Shown here: piece after piece, positions 40,481-49,634 of the stretch
Layout: each line of letters starts with the position of its first letter
How positions within the stretch are numbered: the first letter of the stretch is position 1
Assembly (NCBI RefSeq): GCF_003696265.1
Contig: NZ_RFFH01000005.1
Location: 349,247 to 413,246 of the forward strand
Source: Nocardia stercoris
GTDB taxonomy: Bacteria; Actinomycetota; Actinomycetes; Mycobacteriales; Mycobacteriaceae
Direction of reading: 5' to 3'
DNA: 64,000 nt
Position numbers and translations under genes: made by a program
The notes under the pieces: generated by a model
The model's input: only the letters and a program-made list of their open reading frames with translations
Told to the model about the DNA's origin: nothing
The model's database searches: none

Positions 40481-42313
40481 ATGTCGACCTTTTCCATGCC
40501 CGACCTCTTGTCCTACGCCGACGTGGACGCCCGCATGGGCGGCGTGCTGTCCGCCGAGTTCGAGGGAGCGGGAGACGAGCCCGACGATCCCACGGTGCTG
40601 TTCTTCGAGGGCGACCTCACCCTCGACGGGGATTTCCTGTCCGCCGTCGCCGAGCTGCGCGGTGTGGACGCCGACGCCTACAGCGACGGCGACAGCGATG
40701 TCGAGTTGATCGTGGTGACCGGTGACCTGACGGTCGACGGCCCGATCGCGCTCTACGAGGACCGGCCCGGGCTCTACGTCGGCGGCCACACCCGGGCCGC
40801 GACGCTGGAAGCTGGCGACGCCGAGATCCGCATCCACGACGGCACCTTCACCCACATGGTGTACGGCTATTACAACCACGGCACCCTGGCGGCCGGGGTG
40901 ATCGACACCCCCTGGGTGATCCACTTCGACCACTACATGGCACTGTCGGCCCCGGGCGCGCGCTGGGTGGACAACCTCGGCGTTTGCGACCGGGACGCCG
41001 ACTTCGTCGCCGGGAACGGCCTCGGCGAGGCGTTCGTGGCCGAGGTCGTCGACGACGAGGGTCGCCTGGACATCGACGCGTTCCTGAACCGGCTGCGTGC
41101 CGGGCTGCCCGTCCTGCGGCCCGGGGCCCGATCGGCGCGCGAGTCGGCGGCCGCGACGCTGGACGACCAGGTGTCCCGGGCCCTGGCCGACCGGACCGAC
41201 CATCTCGACCTGACCGGGCGCAAGCTGAAGGCGTTCCCCGCCGAGGTGCTTCGGATGCCGTGGCTGCGCACCCTGATCCTGGATCGCAATCCGATCCGCG
41301 AGCTGCCCGAGGAGATCGGGACGCTCACCGCACTGGAGCACCTGTCGGTGCGCGCCTGCGGGTTGACCGCCCTGCCCGGATCGATCGGCGACCTGGCCGG
41401 GCTGCGGGTACTGCGGGTCGCCGGCAACTCGTCCCTGGACGAGAACGAGGTCGAGTTCACCCTGCCCGCCGCCGTCGGGCGGCTGTCCGCGCTGGAGGAA
41501 CTCGACATCTCCGATCTGTCCGTCCAGACCGGCGCGGAGTACGAGGTGGGACAGATGCCGCCCGAGTCGACGCGATTCCTGCTGCCGGACACCTTCGGCG
41601 GCCTGGTCGGGCTGCGGAAGCTGGTCGCCGACGGCACCAACGTCGTGTTCCCCGACTCCGCGCGCGGCCTGACCGGCGTCGAGGAGGTGTCGATGTCCGG
41701 CAGTCCCGCCCGGTACCTGCTGACCTTCCCCGAGGTGGTCACCACCTTCCCCAACCTGCGCCGGCTCGATCTGAGCGGCAACAACTTCGACACCGTCCCG
41801 GACAGCTTGCTCAACTTGACCCGGCTGGTGGGCCTCGACCTCAGCGGCAGCCTCGGTCTGCTGCGCGACCCGCTGCCGGACCTCGGCCGCCTGCCCGCGC
41901 TGCGGGTCCTCGGCTTCGGCGGGCAGAGCAGCCGCGGCCCGGAGCCCGGGCACGTCTTCCTCCGGGAGTTGTGCGCCATGGAGCTGACCGGTCTGGAGGA
42001 ACTCCGGATCGACAGGTGGCGCCGGGACGGCAAGCGCCGCCGGATCAAGCCCGAGTACTTCGCCGGGATCGGGACGTTCCGCCGGCTGCGGACCGTCGAC
42101 CTGCGGTTCAACGGCCTCGAAGACCTGCCGCCCGACTTCGACACGCTCCCCGACCTCGAGGCCGCCGACCTCTACGGCAACCGGTTCCCCCGGGAGGTCC
42201 GCGACCGGATCACCGCCGCGCACCCGAGCGCCCGGATCGACTTCGGGGTCGTAGGGGTCCACCGGGCCCGGGCCGACTCGTTCGGCGTTGGCGTCGTCTA
42301 TTCCCAGGCCTGA
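40481..42313 (+). CDS. Leucine-rich-repeat protein with an N-terminal beta-rich domain
   Basis: The 610-residue protein has no signal peptide. Residues ~1-200 are beta-strand rich with short repeats (VLFFEGDLTLDGDFLS, VELIVVTGDLTVDGPIALYE, GLYVGGHTRAATLEAGDAEI), like a small right-handed helix fold. From ~250 to 590 there are about twelve leucine-rich repeats of the bacterial LPxx type, such as LRTLILDRNPIRELPEEIG and LRRLDLSGNNFDTVPDSLLN. Such proteins bind other proteins; bacterial LRR proteins are found as immunity, effector or structural partners. No toxin gene is adjacent. The ATG at 40481 is the first start of the conserved reading. Confidence 0.8.
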   Translation: MSTFSMPDLLSYADVDARMGGVLSAEFEGAGDEPDDPTVLFFEGDLTLDGDFLSAVAELRGVDADAYSDGDSDVELIVVTGDLTVDGPIALYEDRPGLYVGGHTRAATLEAGDAEIRIHDGTFTHMVYGYYNHGTLAAGVIDTPWVIHFDHYMALSAPGARWVDNLGVCDRDADFVAGNGLGEAFVAEVVDDEGRLDIDAFLNRLRAGLPVLRPGARSARESAAATLDDQVSRALADRTDHLDLTGRKLKAFPAEVLRMPWLRTLILDRNPIRELPEEIGTLTALEHLSVRACGLTALPGSIGDLAGLRVLRVAGNSSLDENEVEFTLPAAVGRLSALEELDISDLSVQTGAEYEVGQMPPESTRFLLPDTFGGLVGLRKLVADGTNVVFPDSARGLTGVEEVSMSGSPARYLLTFPEVVTTFPNLRRLDLSGNNFDTVPDSLLNLTRLVGLDLSGSLGLLRDPLPDLGRLPALRVLGFGGQSSRGPEPGHVFLRELCAMELTGLEELRIDRWRRDGKRRRIKPEYFAGIGTFRRLRTVDLRFNGLEDLPPDFDTLPDLEAADLYGNRFPREVRDRITAAHPSARIDFGVVGVHRARADSFGVGVVYSQA

Positions 42314-42425
42314 CCAGGTCACCGTGCCCTGGGGGCTGCACTTTCCGATGGCCGACAACCCGCAGCTCGTGGCGGATGCCATCGACCGCTGGCACCGCAG
42401 CCGTGTGGCCCGTGCTCAACCTTGA
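42312..42425 (+). pseudogene. 3' end of an alpha/beta hydrolase
   Basis: The frame reads VTVPWGLHFPMADNPQLVAD, then AIDRWHRSRVARAQP and TGA. This is the last ~35 residues of haloalkane-dehalogenase-like hydrolases (GxHFPxxDxP). It abuts the LRR stop codon exactly; the rest of the gene is missing. Confidence 0.55.
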
Positions 42426-42560
42426 ATCCAGATCCCACTGCCACGTCCAGCCGGCTACCGACCAAGGACACCGCGTCCGCCATCACCTTCTGTCGATGCC
42501 GTTCGGCAACTTCTGGCTGAAATCCGCCGACGGCGAGCACGTCGGGTGCAAGGTGGAAAT

Positions 42561-43571
42561 ATGCGCGCCCTGGTGATCGACAAACCCGGACAATTCTCGG
42601 TGGAAACGGTTCCCGATCCCACGCCCGGCGCCGAGGAGGCGGTGATCCGGGTCGGCGCGGTCGGCATCTGCGGAACCGATATCCACATCGTCGCCGGAGA
42701 GTTCCCGCCGACGGCCTATCCGATTGTGCCCGGCCATGAGTTCGCCGGTGAGGTCGTGGCGGTCGGCGGACAGGCCGCCGGAGTGCGGATCGGGGACATG
42801 ATCGCCGTCGATCCGTCGTTGTTCTGCGCGCGGTGTCACTTCTGCGCGATCGGCCGCGGCAACCTGTGCGAGAACTGGGGCGCGATCGGCGACACCGTCG
42901 ACGGTGCGATGGCCGAATACGTGGCAGCTCCGGCCGCCAACTGCTATCGGCTGCCCGGTCATGTCCCGGCCACACATGGCGCGCTGGTGGAGCCGTTGTC
43001 GTGTGCGGTGCACGGCTTCGATGTACTGCCGCGGCAGCTGGGTTCGCACTATCTGATCTACGGTGCCGGCACGATGGGACTACTCATGCTCCAGCTGGCT
43101 ATCGCGGCCGGGGCGGGATCGGTTTCGGTGGTCGACGTCAACGAGGCACGGCTGGCGATGGCCCGCACGCTGGGCGCCGATGCGGCGGCGGTGGACGCCG
43201 ACCAGCTCGACCGGCCCGAAGGCTGGGAGATCGTCATCGACTGCACGGGCGTGATCGACGCCATCGAGGACGGGCTGGCCCGAGTCCGCCGCGGCGGTAC
43301 ATTCCAGCAGTTCGGCGTCGCTCCCGCCGCGGCGCGGGCCTCGATCACGCCGTTCCGGATCTACAACGACGAGCTGACGATCGTCGGGTCCATGGCGGTG
43401 GTCCACAGCTTCGGCCGCGCGGTCGATCTGCTCGGAGCAGGAGTGATCGACGCCGAAACGATGATCACGCACGACTTCCCGCTCGCCGAATTCGACGAGG
43501 CGCTGCGAACTTTCCGCTCCGGTATCGGCCGCAAGATCCAGATCCGCCCGACGGCGCCGAGGCGGCCCTGA
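42561..43571 (+). CDS. Zinc-dependent alcohol dehydrogenase (polyol type)
   Basis: The 336-residue medium-chain dehydrogenase has catalytic zinc ligands in GICGTD and PGHEFAGEV and a structural zinc cluster with four Cys (CARCHFCAIGRGNLC). The Rossmann loop GAGTMGLLMLQ follows, with Asp after the second strand (VVDVNE), which favours NAD. It resembles sorbitol, xylitol and threonine dehydrogenases. The stop overlaps the start of a pentulose kinase gene by one base (TGATG), so the pair probably oxidises a polyol to a ketose and phosphorylates it. AGGTGGA precedes the ATG. Confidence 0.87.
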   Translation: MRALVIDKPGQFSVETVPDPTPGAEEAVIRVGAVGICGTDIHIVAGEFPPTAYPIVPGHEFAGEVVAVGGQAAGVRIGDMIAVDPSLFCARCHFCAIGRGNLCENWGAIGDTVDGAMAEYVAAPAANCYRLPGHVPATHGALVEPLSCAVHGFDVLPRQLGSHYLIYGAGTMGLLMLQLAIAAGAGSVSVVDVNEARLAMARTLGADAAAVDADQLDRPEGWEIVIDCTGVIDAIEDGLARVRRGGTFQQFGVAPAAARASITPFRIYNDELTIVGSMAVVHSFGRAVDLLGAGVIDAETMITHDFPLAEFDEALRTFRSGIGRKIQIRPTAPRRP

Positions 43572-44968
43572 TGCTGGTGGCCGGCGTCGACAGCTCGACA
43601 CAGTCGTGCAAGGTCGTGGTCTGCGCGAGTGACACCGGCGAGATACTGCGGCACCGGAAAATGCCGCACCCCGACGGCACCGAGGTGCCGCCCGGGGCAT
43701 GGTCGGAGGCACTGGCCGCGGCCTGCGACGGCATGCTGGACGGGGTGGCGGCGATCGCGGTGGCGAGCCAGCAGCAGGGAATGGTGGCCCTGGATGCGGC
43801 CGGTCGGCCGGTGCGGGATGCCTTGTTGTGGAACGACACTCGGTCGGCGTCGGCGGCCGCCGATCTGGTGTCCGAGTTCGGCGGAGCGCAGGCCTGGGCG
43901 GATGCGGTCGGCAGCGTACCGCTGGCTGCGCATCCCGTGGCCAAACTGCGCTGGCTGGCCGATCATGAACCTCGCAATGCCGATCGGGTGGCGCGCGTGG
44001 TGCTGCCGCACGACTACCTGAGCTGGCAGCTGCGCGGCGGCACCGCGGATATCGAGCCCACGACCGACCGCGGTGACGCATCGAGTACCGGCTACTGGTC
44101 GCCGGCGGACGGGCGGTATCGCGAAGACCTTGTCGCGCTGGCATTCCGCGGCCGACAGCCGAGGCTGCCGCGGGTGCTGGGTCCGGCCGAGGCGGCCGGT
44201 CATACTCCCGAGGGGGTGCTGGTGGCGGCCGGCACCGGCGACAATCCCGCCGCTGCACTGGGATTGGGTCTCTGCGATGGTGATGTCGTGGTGTCGCTGG
44301 GCACCAGCGGCACCGTCTACACCCGCAGTCGGCGTCCCAGTGCGGACCCGACCGGTGCGATCAACGGATTCGCCGATGCCACCGGCGCCTTCCTGCCGCT
44401 GGTGTGCACGCTCAATGCCGCCCGCATACTCGCCGGCACCGCCGCGGGCCTCGGCGTCGAGGTGACCGCTCTGGAACAGCTTGCCCGGCAATCGATTCCT
44501 GGATCAGCGGGGCTGACCCTGCTGCCGTACCTCACCGGCGAGCGCACCCCGAATCTGCCGGCGGCGACCGGAACCCTGCACGGCCTGACCATGGACAACA
44601 TTCTGCCGCGGCACGTGGCACGGGCTGCGATCGAAGGGATGTTGTGCAATCTCGCCGACTCCCTCGACCGGCTGCGGGCGACCGGCGTCGAGCCGAGCCG
44701 TGTCCTGCTCATCGGCGGAGCCGCCGCGAGCCGCCTCGTCGCCGAAATCGCCGCCCAGATCTTCGATCTCACTGTCGCGGTGCCGCAACCACAGGAGTAC
44801 GTCGCCCTCGGCGCGGCCCGGCAGGCCGCCTGGACGCTGGCGGGTACGGACGAACCTCCGGTATGGGCTACACCGGCCATGGTCGAAGTCCCGGCTCCGG
44901 CCGGTGGCACCGGCCGGGATATCCGCGACCGATACGCCACGGTCCGGAAATTACTGCACCATCAGTGA
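43571..44968 (+). CDS. FGGY-family carbohydrate kinase (xylulokinase-like)
   Basis: The 465-residue two-domain ASKHA kinase has GVDSSTQSCKVVV at the N-terminus, the IAVASQQQGMVALD block with WNDTRSASAA, the catalytic Asp in TTDRGDASSTGYW, and ATP-binding VVSLGTSGTVY and RVLLIGGAAASRLV. D-xylulose is the best guess, from the neighbouring dehydrogenase. It is translationally coupled to that gene. Its 3' end overlaps the opposing second kinase gene by 7 bp. Confidence 0.87.
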   Translation: MLVAGVDSSTQSCKVVVCASDTGEILRHRKMPHPDGTEVPPGAWSEALAAACDGMLDGVAAIAVASQQQGMVALDAAGRPVRDALLWNDTRSASAAADLVSEFGGAQAWADAVGSVPLAAHPVAKLRWLADHEPRNADRVARVVLPHDYLSWQLRGGTADIEPTTDRGDASSTGYWSPADGRYREDLVALAFRGRQPRLPRVLGPAEAAGHTPEGVLVAAGTGDNPAAALGLGLCDGDVVVSLGTSGTVYTRSRRPSADPTGAINGFADATGAFLPLVCTLNAARILAGTAAGLGVEVTALEQLARQSIPGSAGLTLLPYLTGERTPNLPAATGTLHGLTMDNILPRHVARAAIEGMLCNLADSLDRLRATGVEPSRVLLIGGAAASRLVAEIAAQIFDLTVAVPQPQEYVALGAARQAAWTLAGTDEPPVWATPAMVEVPAPAGGTGRDIRDRYATVRKLLHHQ

Positions 44969-46500
44969 CCCGGCACCCGATGCCCGCTGCCGCCTCCGCT
45001 CGGCGATTCGGGACCGTAGCCGGGCGCCGCAGCCGATCGATGCTCTGCGGCGAGGAAATGTGTTGTGTCCCTGGTGGATTCGTAGAGTCGGCGGTAGTGG
45101 GCGTAGTAGCCGTCGTATCGGGCTGTGCGGGCGGGGTCCGGCTCGACGGTCGCCACCACCGGATTCCACCGCGAGGTGTCCAGTCCCGTCGCCTCGGCGG
45201 CCAGCAGGGCATCGCCGAGGCATGCGCCGACGGTCTCGGCCGGAAGTTGCTGGGGCAGGCCGATGATGTCGGAGACGATCCGGGTCCACAGGCCCCCCTT
45301 GGTGCCGCCACCGACGGCGACGAGGCGGCGAGCGTGCCCACCCGCCGCCGCCATGGCCTCGAGATTGTGGCGCACCCCGTAGCCGATGCCCTCCAGCGCC
45401 GCCCGATACAGCTCGGCGCGACCGTGGCCGAGCGTGAGGCCGGCGACGAGACCACGAGCGTCGGGATCGAACAGCGGCGTGCGCTCACCAGCGAAGTACG
45501 GCACCAGGATCAGCCCGCGGCTGCCGGCGGGCACTTCGTCGGCAGCCCGGATCAGATCGGCGAACTCGCCGCCGACGAGCCGCCGCAGCCAGTCGGTGAC
45601 GGCTCCGGAGGTCGCCATCCCCGCCGCGAGAGTGTATGTGCCGGGCCAGGTTCCGCAGGTGCTCCACAGCCCGGGATGTGGGTGCGGATCGGTCAGCACC
45701 TGCACCAGGAACATGGTGGTGCCGTACATGATCATGGCGTCGCCGGGCGCCCGCACGCCGACGCTGGCGGCCTCGGCCCAGGCGTCGATGGTTCCGGTGG
45801 TGACCGGCAGCCCTGCGGGGAGACCGGTGACCGCGGCCGCGGCCGGCGTCACCTGCCCGACGATCTCGGTGGGCCAGCACAACTCCGGCAGGATCAGCCC
45901 GGGGGCGACGGCCTCGGACCGATCCATCGCCCACTCCCGCCTGCGCAGGTCGTACATCGGCACGCACTGGCTGGCCGACTGGTGGTCGAGTACATATCGG
46001 CCGGTGAGCCGGTGCACGAGAAACGAACTCGCCATCAACAGCATCCGGGTGTCGGCGGCGACCGCGGGCTCATGGCGAGCGACCCAGCGGAGCTTGGGGC
46101 CGACGGCCTGGGTGGTGAGCGGTGAGCCGGATCGCGCGAGCACCGCCGCCTCGCCCAATTCGGCGTTCAGCTCAGCGATTTCGGCTGTCGCCCGGGTGTC
46201 GACCCCGTACAGGATCGCCGGGCGCAGGGGGTTCCCGGACGCATCCGCCGGCAGCAGGCAGGGACCGATACCGCTGACCGCCAAGGCGCGCAGCCTGTTC
46301 CGGTCGCCACACGCGGCCACCAGTTCGGCGGCGATCGCCACGAAATCGGCCCACCAGACGGTTTCGGCGTCGTGTTCCGCCCAGCCGGGACGAGGCGTCG
46401 AAACACCGTGTGCGCGTTCGGCTCTCGCCACGACGGTGCCGTACTCGTCGACGAGGACGCCCTTGGAGCTCGAGGTGCCCAGATCGATACCGAGGAACAT
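44962..46500 (-). CDS. FGGY-family carbohydrate kinase (second)
   Basis: The 512-residue protein has GIDLGTSSSKGVLVDEYG, ILYGVDTRATAEI, the catalytic region SQCVPMYDLRRREW, MIMYGTTMFLVQV, and VAVGGGTKGGLWTRIVSDI. The long insertion and YGVDTRA segment place it with the YoaC/EryA-like and L-ribulokinase-like members rather than with xylulokinase. It is convergent with the xylulokinase-like gene and overlaps it by 7 bp. It probably phosphorylates another ketose or polyol of the same pathway. The start ATG at 46500 begins the phosphate-1 motif. Confidence 0.85.
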   Translation of the reverse strand: MFLGIDLGTSSSKGVLVDEYGTVVARAERAHGVSTPRPGWAEHDAETVWWADFVAIAAELVAACGDRNRLRALAVSGIGPCLLPADASGNPLRPAILYGVDTRATAEIAELNAELGEAAVLARSGSPLTTQAVGPKLRWVARHEPAVAADTRMLLMASSFLVHRLTGRYVLDHQSASQCVPMYDLRRREWAMDRSEAVAPGLILPELCWPTEIVGQVTPAAAAVTGLPAGLPVTTGTIDAWAEAASVGVRAPGDAMIMYGTTMFLVQVLTDPHPHPGLWSTCGTWPGTYTLAAGMATSGAVTDWLRRLVGGEFADLIRAADEVPAGSRGLILVPYFAGERTPLFDPDARGLVAGLTLGHGRAELYRAALEGIGYGVRHNLEAMAAAGGHARRLVAVGGGTKGGLWTRIVSDIIGLPQQLPAETVGACLGDALLAAEATGLDTSRWNPVVATVEPDPARTARYDGYYAHYRRLYESTRDTTHFLAAEHRSAAAPGYGPESPSGGGSGHRVPGH

Positions 46501-46843
46501 CAGCGCACCCCTCCGCCGTTCGGGCCCCCTCGCCGGTGCGGGGTGGTGCGGTCCGCGAGCGGTTCCGGATCGCCCGGCTCCTGGGCGCAGACACCCGGCC
46601 CGGTCGCGTGGTCGCGATCGCTGATCATGTCGGCTTCTCCCGGGTCGCGGATCCAATTCCGACCACCAGAATCGCAGCCCGGCCCGCGGTGGGCCCGGAT
46701 GCGACCGTCATGCCAGCCTAGCCTGAATCCGTGGATGACTCGGTGTAGGTCGGTAGCTCGGCCTGGTGGGTGTTTCTGCTGGTTCCGGCAGACGCGAAGG
46801 GAACGCGATGGCGCGCACGGTGCGTGACGGGCGAGTTCCTCGA
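46501..46843. other. Gene-poor interval upstream of the second kinase
   Basis: There are 343 bp. A minus-strand frame (ISDRDHATGPGVCAQEPGDP onward) ends exactly at the kinase start but has no family resemblance. The promoter of the kinase gene should lie here. Confidence 0.4.
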
Positions 46844-47395
46844 TCATGTGTGCGCAGTGCTCACACCCACCACCTGACCATGGGCACCGAGTTCACCACC
46901 AGCCTTGCTCGGGATCACGAATGTCTGCCCCGGCGCCGCTGCCAGCTTTCGTCGGCGCAGCATCGCCAGGGTCTCGGCGCCGACGCGCACAGTTTTGCCC
47001 ATCGATGACGCGTTCTTCGTGAACGGCTGCCGGTAGACCACTGACACCACGCGTTGGGCGTCCAGCTTGTGCCAACCGTCGGGCGCGGTGAACTCGTGGT
47101 CGTCGAGCTGGTAGTGCTCGATAATCTGTCGCAGTTCCCGGACCTGGACTTCGGTGTCGACCACAGTTCCGGTGATGGTTACGGTTCCGGCTTGGAGGTC
47201 GACCCCGTCGGTCCAGCGGATCGCTACGCACTCGCCGGGCCGAGCGGCACAGCAGCCTCGTGTAGTCCCTGAATTTCGGGTCTCGACGTCGACGGTTCGT
47301 GGGGGAGAAGTACTCTGCTTCGAGCCGACGAAACTCGGTCAGCTGTTCGGGGGTGAACGGCTGTGGTTCGTCGGCGAGGTAGGGCTTGGCCACTA
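46844..47395 (-). pseudogene. Tyrosine-recombinase (phage-type integrase) remnant
   Basis: On the minus strand one frame reads EPQPFTPEQLTEFRRLEAEY and RRRDPKFRDYTRLL. After a frame change the third frame gives the catalytic-domain start (ARPGECVAIRWTDGVDLQAG) and TVTITGTVVDTEVQVREL, then TVRVGAETLAMLRRRK and FVIPSKAGGELGA. This is the middle of an integrase; the HxxR and Tyr nucleophile end and the DNA-arm domain are missing. The upstream end runs into IS982 sequence at about 47400. Confidence 0.65.
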
Positions 47396-47690
47396 CGTTC
47401 TGTCGGTGCCGTTTCGGCGCGTTCTCCCCGCGCATGTGCTGCTGGTTCGCCCCGACCGCAAGAACGAGAAACACCGTTTCGGCAAGCTCGCCGATGTCCG
47501 CCAACGCATCGAGGCCATCTACGACACCTGCAAGGACCAGCTCGGCCTGGAACGCCACGGTGGCCGCACACCTACCGGGGTCTATGCCCGCATCGCCCAA
47601 CGCCTGCTCGCCCTAGCCGCCGCGATCTGGCACAACTGGAGCATCGACGACCCTGTCAAACGCTCCCTCATCGCCTACGACCACTGGCAA
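47396..47690 (+). mobile_element. IS982-family transposase remnant (3' part)
   Basis: The frame reads LLVRPDRKNEK, ADVRQRIEAIYDTCKDQLGL, ERHGGRTPTGVYARIAQRLL and AAIWHNWSIDDPVKRSLIAY. This is the C-terminal end of IS982-type DDE transposases. The N-terminal two thirds are missing, and it was inserted into or joined to the integrase relic. Confidence 0.7.
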
Positions 47691-48657
47691 ACCAATGGTG
47701 GCGGACGCAAAGCGCCTGCCGCCATTGGGAATCAATCATCTAGGGGACGACGGCGCGCTCGAGTTCGGTTCCGATACCGAGGGCTCCGATGTCCTGGACG
47801 GATCGCGCGCCGAGTGCTGCTCACCGACGGCCGGGTGCTGGCGGTGCGCGGACCTGCGGTTCCCGGTGGCGGGACGGCTGCGGCGATTCTGCGCTACACG
47901 ATGTGAGGTGCCTTCGGCGGCTAGCGCTGTCCGGGTTCGGGCCGAGGCTCGGGCGGCTGTGTCCCGGTGTCTCGCTGAAGCCGGCAAACTTCCTGACGCG
48001 TACACCCGGTCGGCGGGCACAGGCGAAGTCGACCCGCCGGGATCCGGTTCTGCGAGTGGCTGGTGCTGGTTGTACCGCATGGCCATCCACCTGCGTGTCC
48101 GGCGGTCGCCCGGGGTCTCGGTCGATGTCTCCGATCGCACCGAGTTAGCTGGCGCCGGCGTTGCCACGTGTCCGTTTTGTCGCATTGGGGACGGTCCCGA
48201 ATTGGAATAAAAGGACAGCTCTTTTCGTTAATTGCGTGATGTCTCAAAGAGGAAAGTAGGCTGATGTCGACAGTCGGATCGTGATCTAGATTCTGTGGCC
48301 GCACTGATTCACGCCATATGAGCTTGCTCCGGTCCTTGATCGGCTCCGGAAATCCGGATCTCAACGACCAGAGAAGGGAAGTCGGAGGGGGGTGTGTGTA
48401 CGCCAGTCATTATCACGGTCCAGCGATGGCGATCATGGAAATTCGTCGGTCGCAGAAGCGGTACTCGTACAATCGATCTCGCGTCGAGCTGAATAGACCC
48501 GCGCCGCCTGTCACTACAGCCCGCGGCGGGCGCTGAACGCTCAGCTGGTGCCAGCTGAGGCAGGTTCGGTATCACCGATTCCGATACTGCCTACCGCGAG
48601 AGATCAGCGGCGCCTGGCCGACCCTTTTCGGACAAAAGAAGGCTGCGAAGGATAAGT
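47691..48657. other. Gene-poor, locally AT-rich interval
   Basis: There are 967 bp with no convincing gene. Several short frames on both strands show no family match. The stretch 48195-48320 is clearly richer in A/T than the rest of the window. It probably represents IS or prophage debris. Confidence 0.45.
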
Positions 48658-49146
48658 GTGTATCTGTATCAGTGTTTCATTCCGGCAGGTTCCCTGGACT
48701 CCGTGACCAGGGTCCGGATGGCCGCGACGTTGGCCGACATCCACAATGAGGTGACCTGGGTTCCCCGGGAGCTGGTGGAAGTCGTGTTCGTGGAATACGC
48801 ACCGACGTCGGCGTTCGGCGGCCGCCCGCTCGGCGAAGCGGTGGTCACGATCACTGTACGTGCGGGCCGCGACCGCGGGACCAATGCGGATCTGGTTGCG
48901 CCGATCGCCGCGGCATGGCAGGTCCTGACGGGGCAGCGCGATGTGCTGGTCGAGCTGATCGAGATCGATACCGCTCTGACCTGCGTCAGTATCGGTGATG
49001 CAACGCCGCGGACACGCACCGAACCGTCACGAGTACGGCACCGGTCCGTGCCGGTCGGTTTCGAGCGAACGTGGTACCCGGCCTCACGTTCCGCGGGGGT
49101 CTCAGGCGGGCCCTCCTGCACCGGTCGCTCTGCTCCGTGGGGGTGA
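48658..49146 (+). CDS. Tautomerase-superfamily protein lacking the catalytic Pro1
   Basis: The 162-residue protein reads MYLYQCFIPAGSL, then MAATLADIHNEVTWVPRELV, VVFVEYAPTSAFGGRPLGEA and VTITVRAGRDRGTNADLVAP. This fits the MIF/4-oxalocrotonate tautomerase superfamily (cis-CaaD-like group, MPxYQC start). Residue 2 is Tyr where the processed enzymes expose an N-terminal Pro, so tautomerase activity is doubtful. The last ~45 residues (from DATPRTRTEPSRV) do not fit the family and may be the product of a 3' disruption. The start is GTG. Confidence 0.6.
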   Translation: MYLYQCFIPAGSLDSVTRVRMAATLADIHNEVTWVPRELVEVVFVEYAPTSAFGGRPLGEAVVTITVRAGRDRGTNADLVAPIAAAWQVLTGQRDVLVELIEIDTALTCVSIGDATPRTRTEPSRVRHRSVPVGFERTWYPASRSAGVSGGPSCTGRSAPWG

Positions 49147-49366
49147 ACTCGACCTCGGTCAGAAGATTTCGGCGCCATGCCGCACTCGGTGGGCCGCCCC
49201 GGCCGACATTCTGATGGGTCGCCCAGCAAGTGAGCGCGACCGCAAATTCTATGCCGGACCTTGCATTCCGAACACGTTGAGAAAGCGCCCGGCCGGGACA
49301 CGATCGGCCGACGCAATCGTTGCGAGTCAAAACTGTCGTCGCACAGATGGGCGGAATATCGCGATT

Positions 49367-49516
49367 ATGACTGCGCTATGGGTGGTTCTTGGTTTATGGG
49401 TGCTGGGGTCCGTGCCTGTATCGGTACTGTTGGGCCGACTGTTACGGGTCCGCAACCATGCCGAGTGTACTGCCAGCAAAACAGCTGGCCGATCTTGCTC
49501 GCCGCGCGGGTGCTGA
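49367..49516 (+). CDS. Possible 49-residue single-span membrane peptide
   Basis: The frame reads MTALWVVLGLWVLGSVPVSV, then LLGRLLRVRNHAECTASKTA and a short tail. One strong hydrophobic helix is followed by a positively charged end, as in small single-pass proteins. The ribosome site is weak and there is no family evidence. Confidence 0.3.
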   Translation: MTALWVVLGLWVLGSVPVSVLLGRLLRVRNHAECTASKTAGRSCSPRGC

Positions 49517-49593
49517 CCGGTCGGAACCGAATCTGTGGCCCAACCGCCGTCAGGGTGTTCGCGTTGTGAAGTGTTGGGCCCACCCATCAATAC

Positions 49594-49634
49594 AGGTCGG
49601 GCCCGATTTCATGCTGGGTCCGACCTGCTTTTAT
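49594..49634 (+). terminator. Rho-independent-like terminator
   Basis: AGGTCGGGCCCG pairs with CTGGGTCCGACCT (one G-T mismatch position) around an AT-rich loop, followed by GCTTTTATT. Confidence 0.5.

Noticed and set aside
39778..40497. Minus-strand frame of 239 codons upstream of ogt
   Set aside because: It is Arg/Pro-rich, overlaps the ogt gene in another frame and covers the divergent promoter region.
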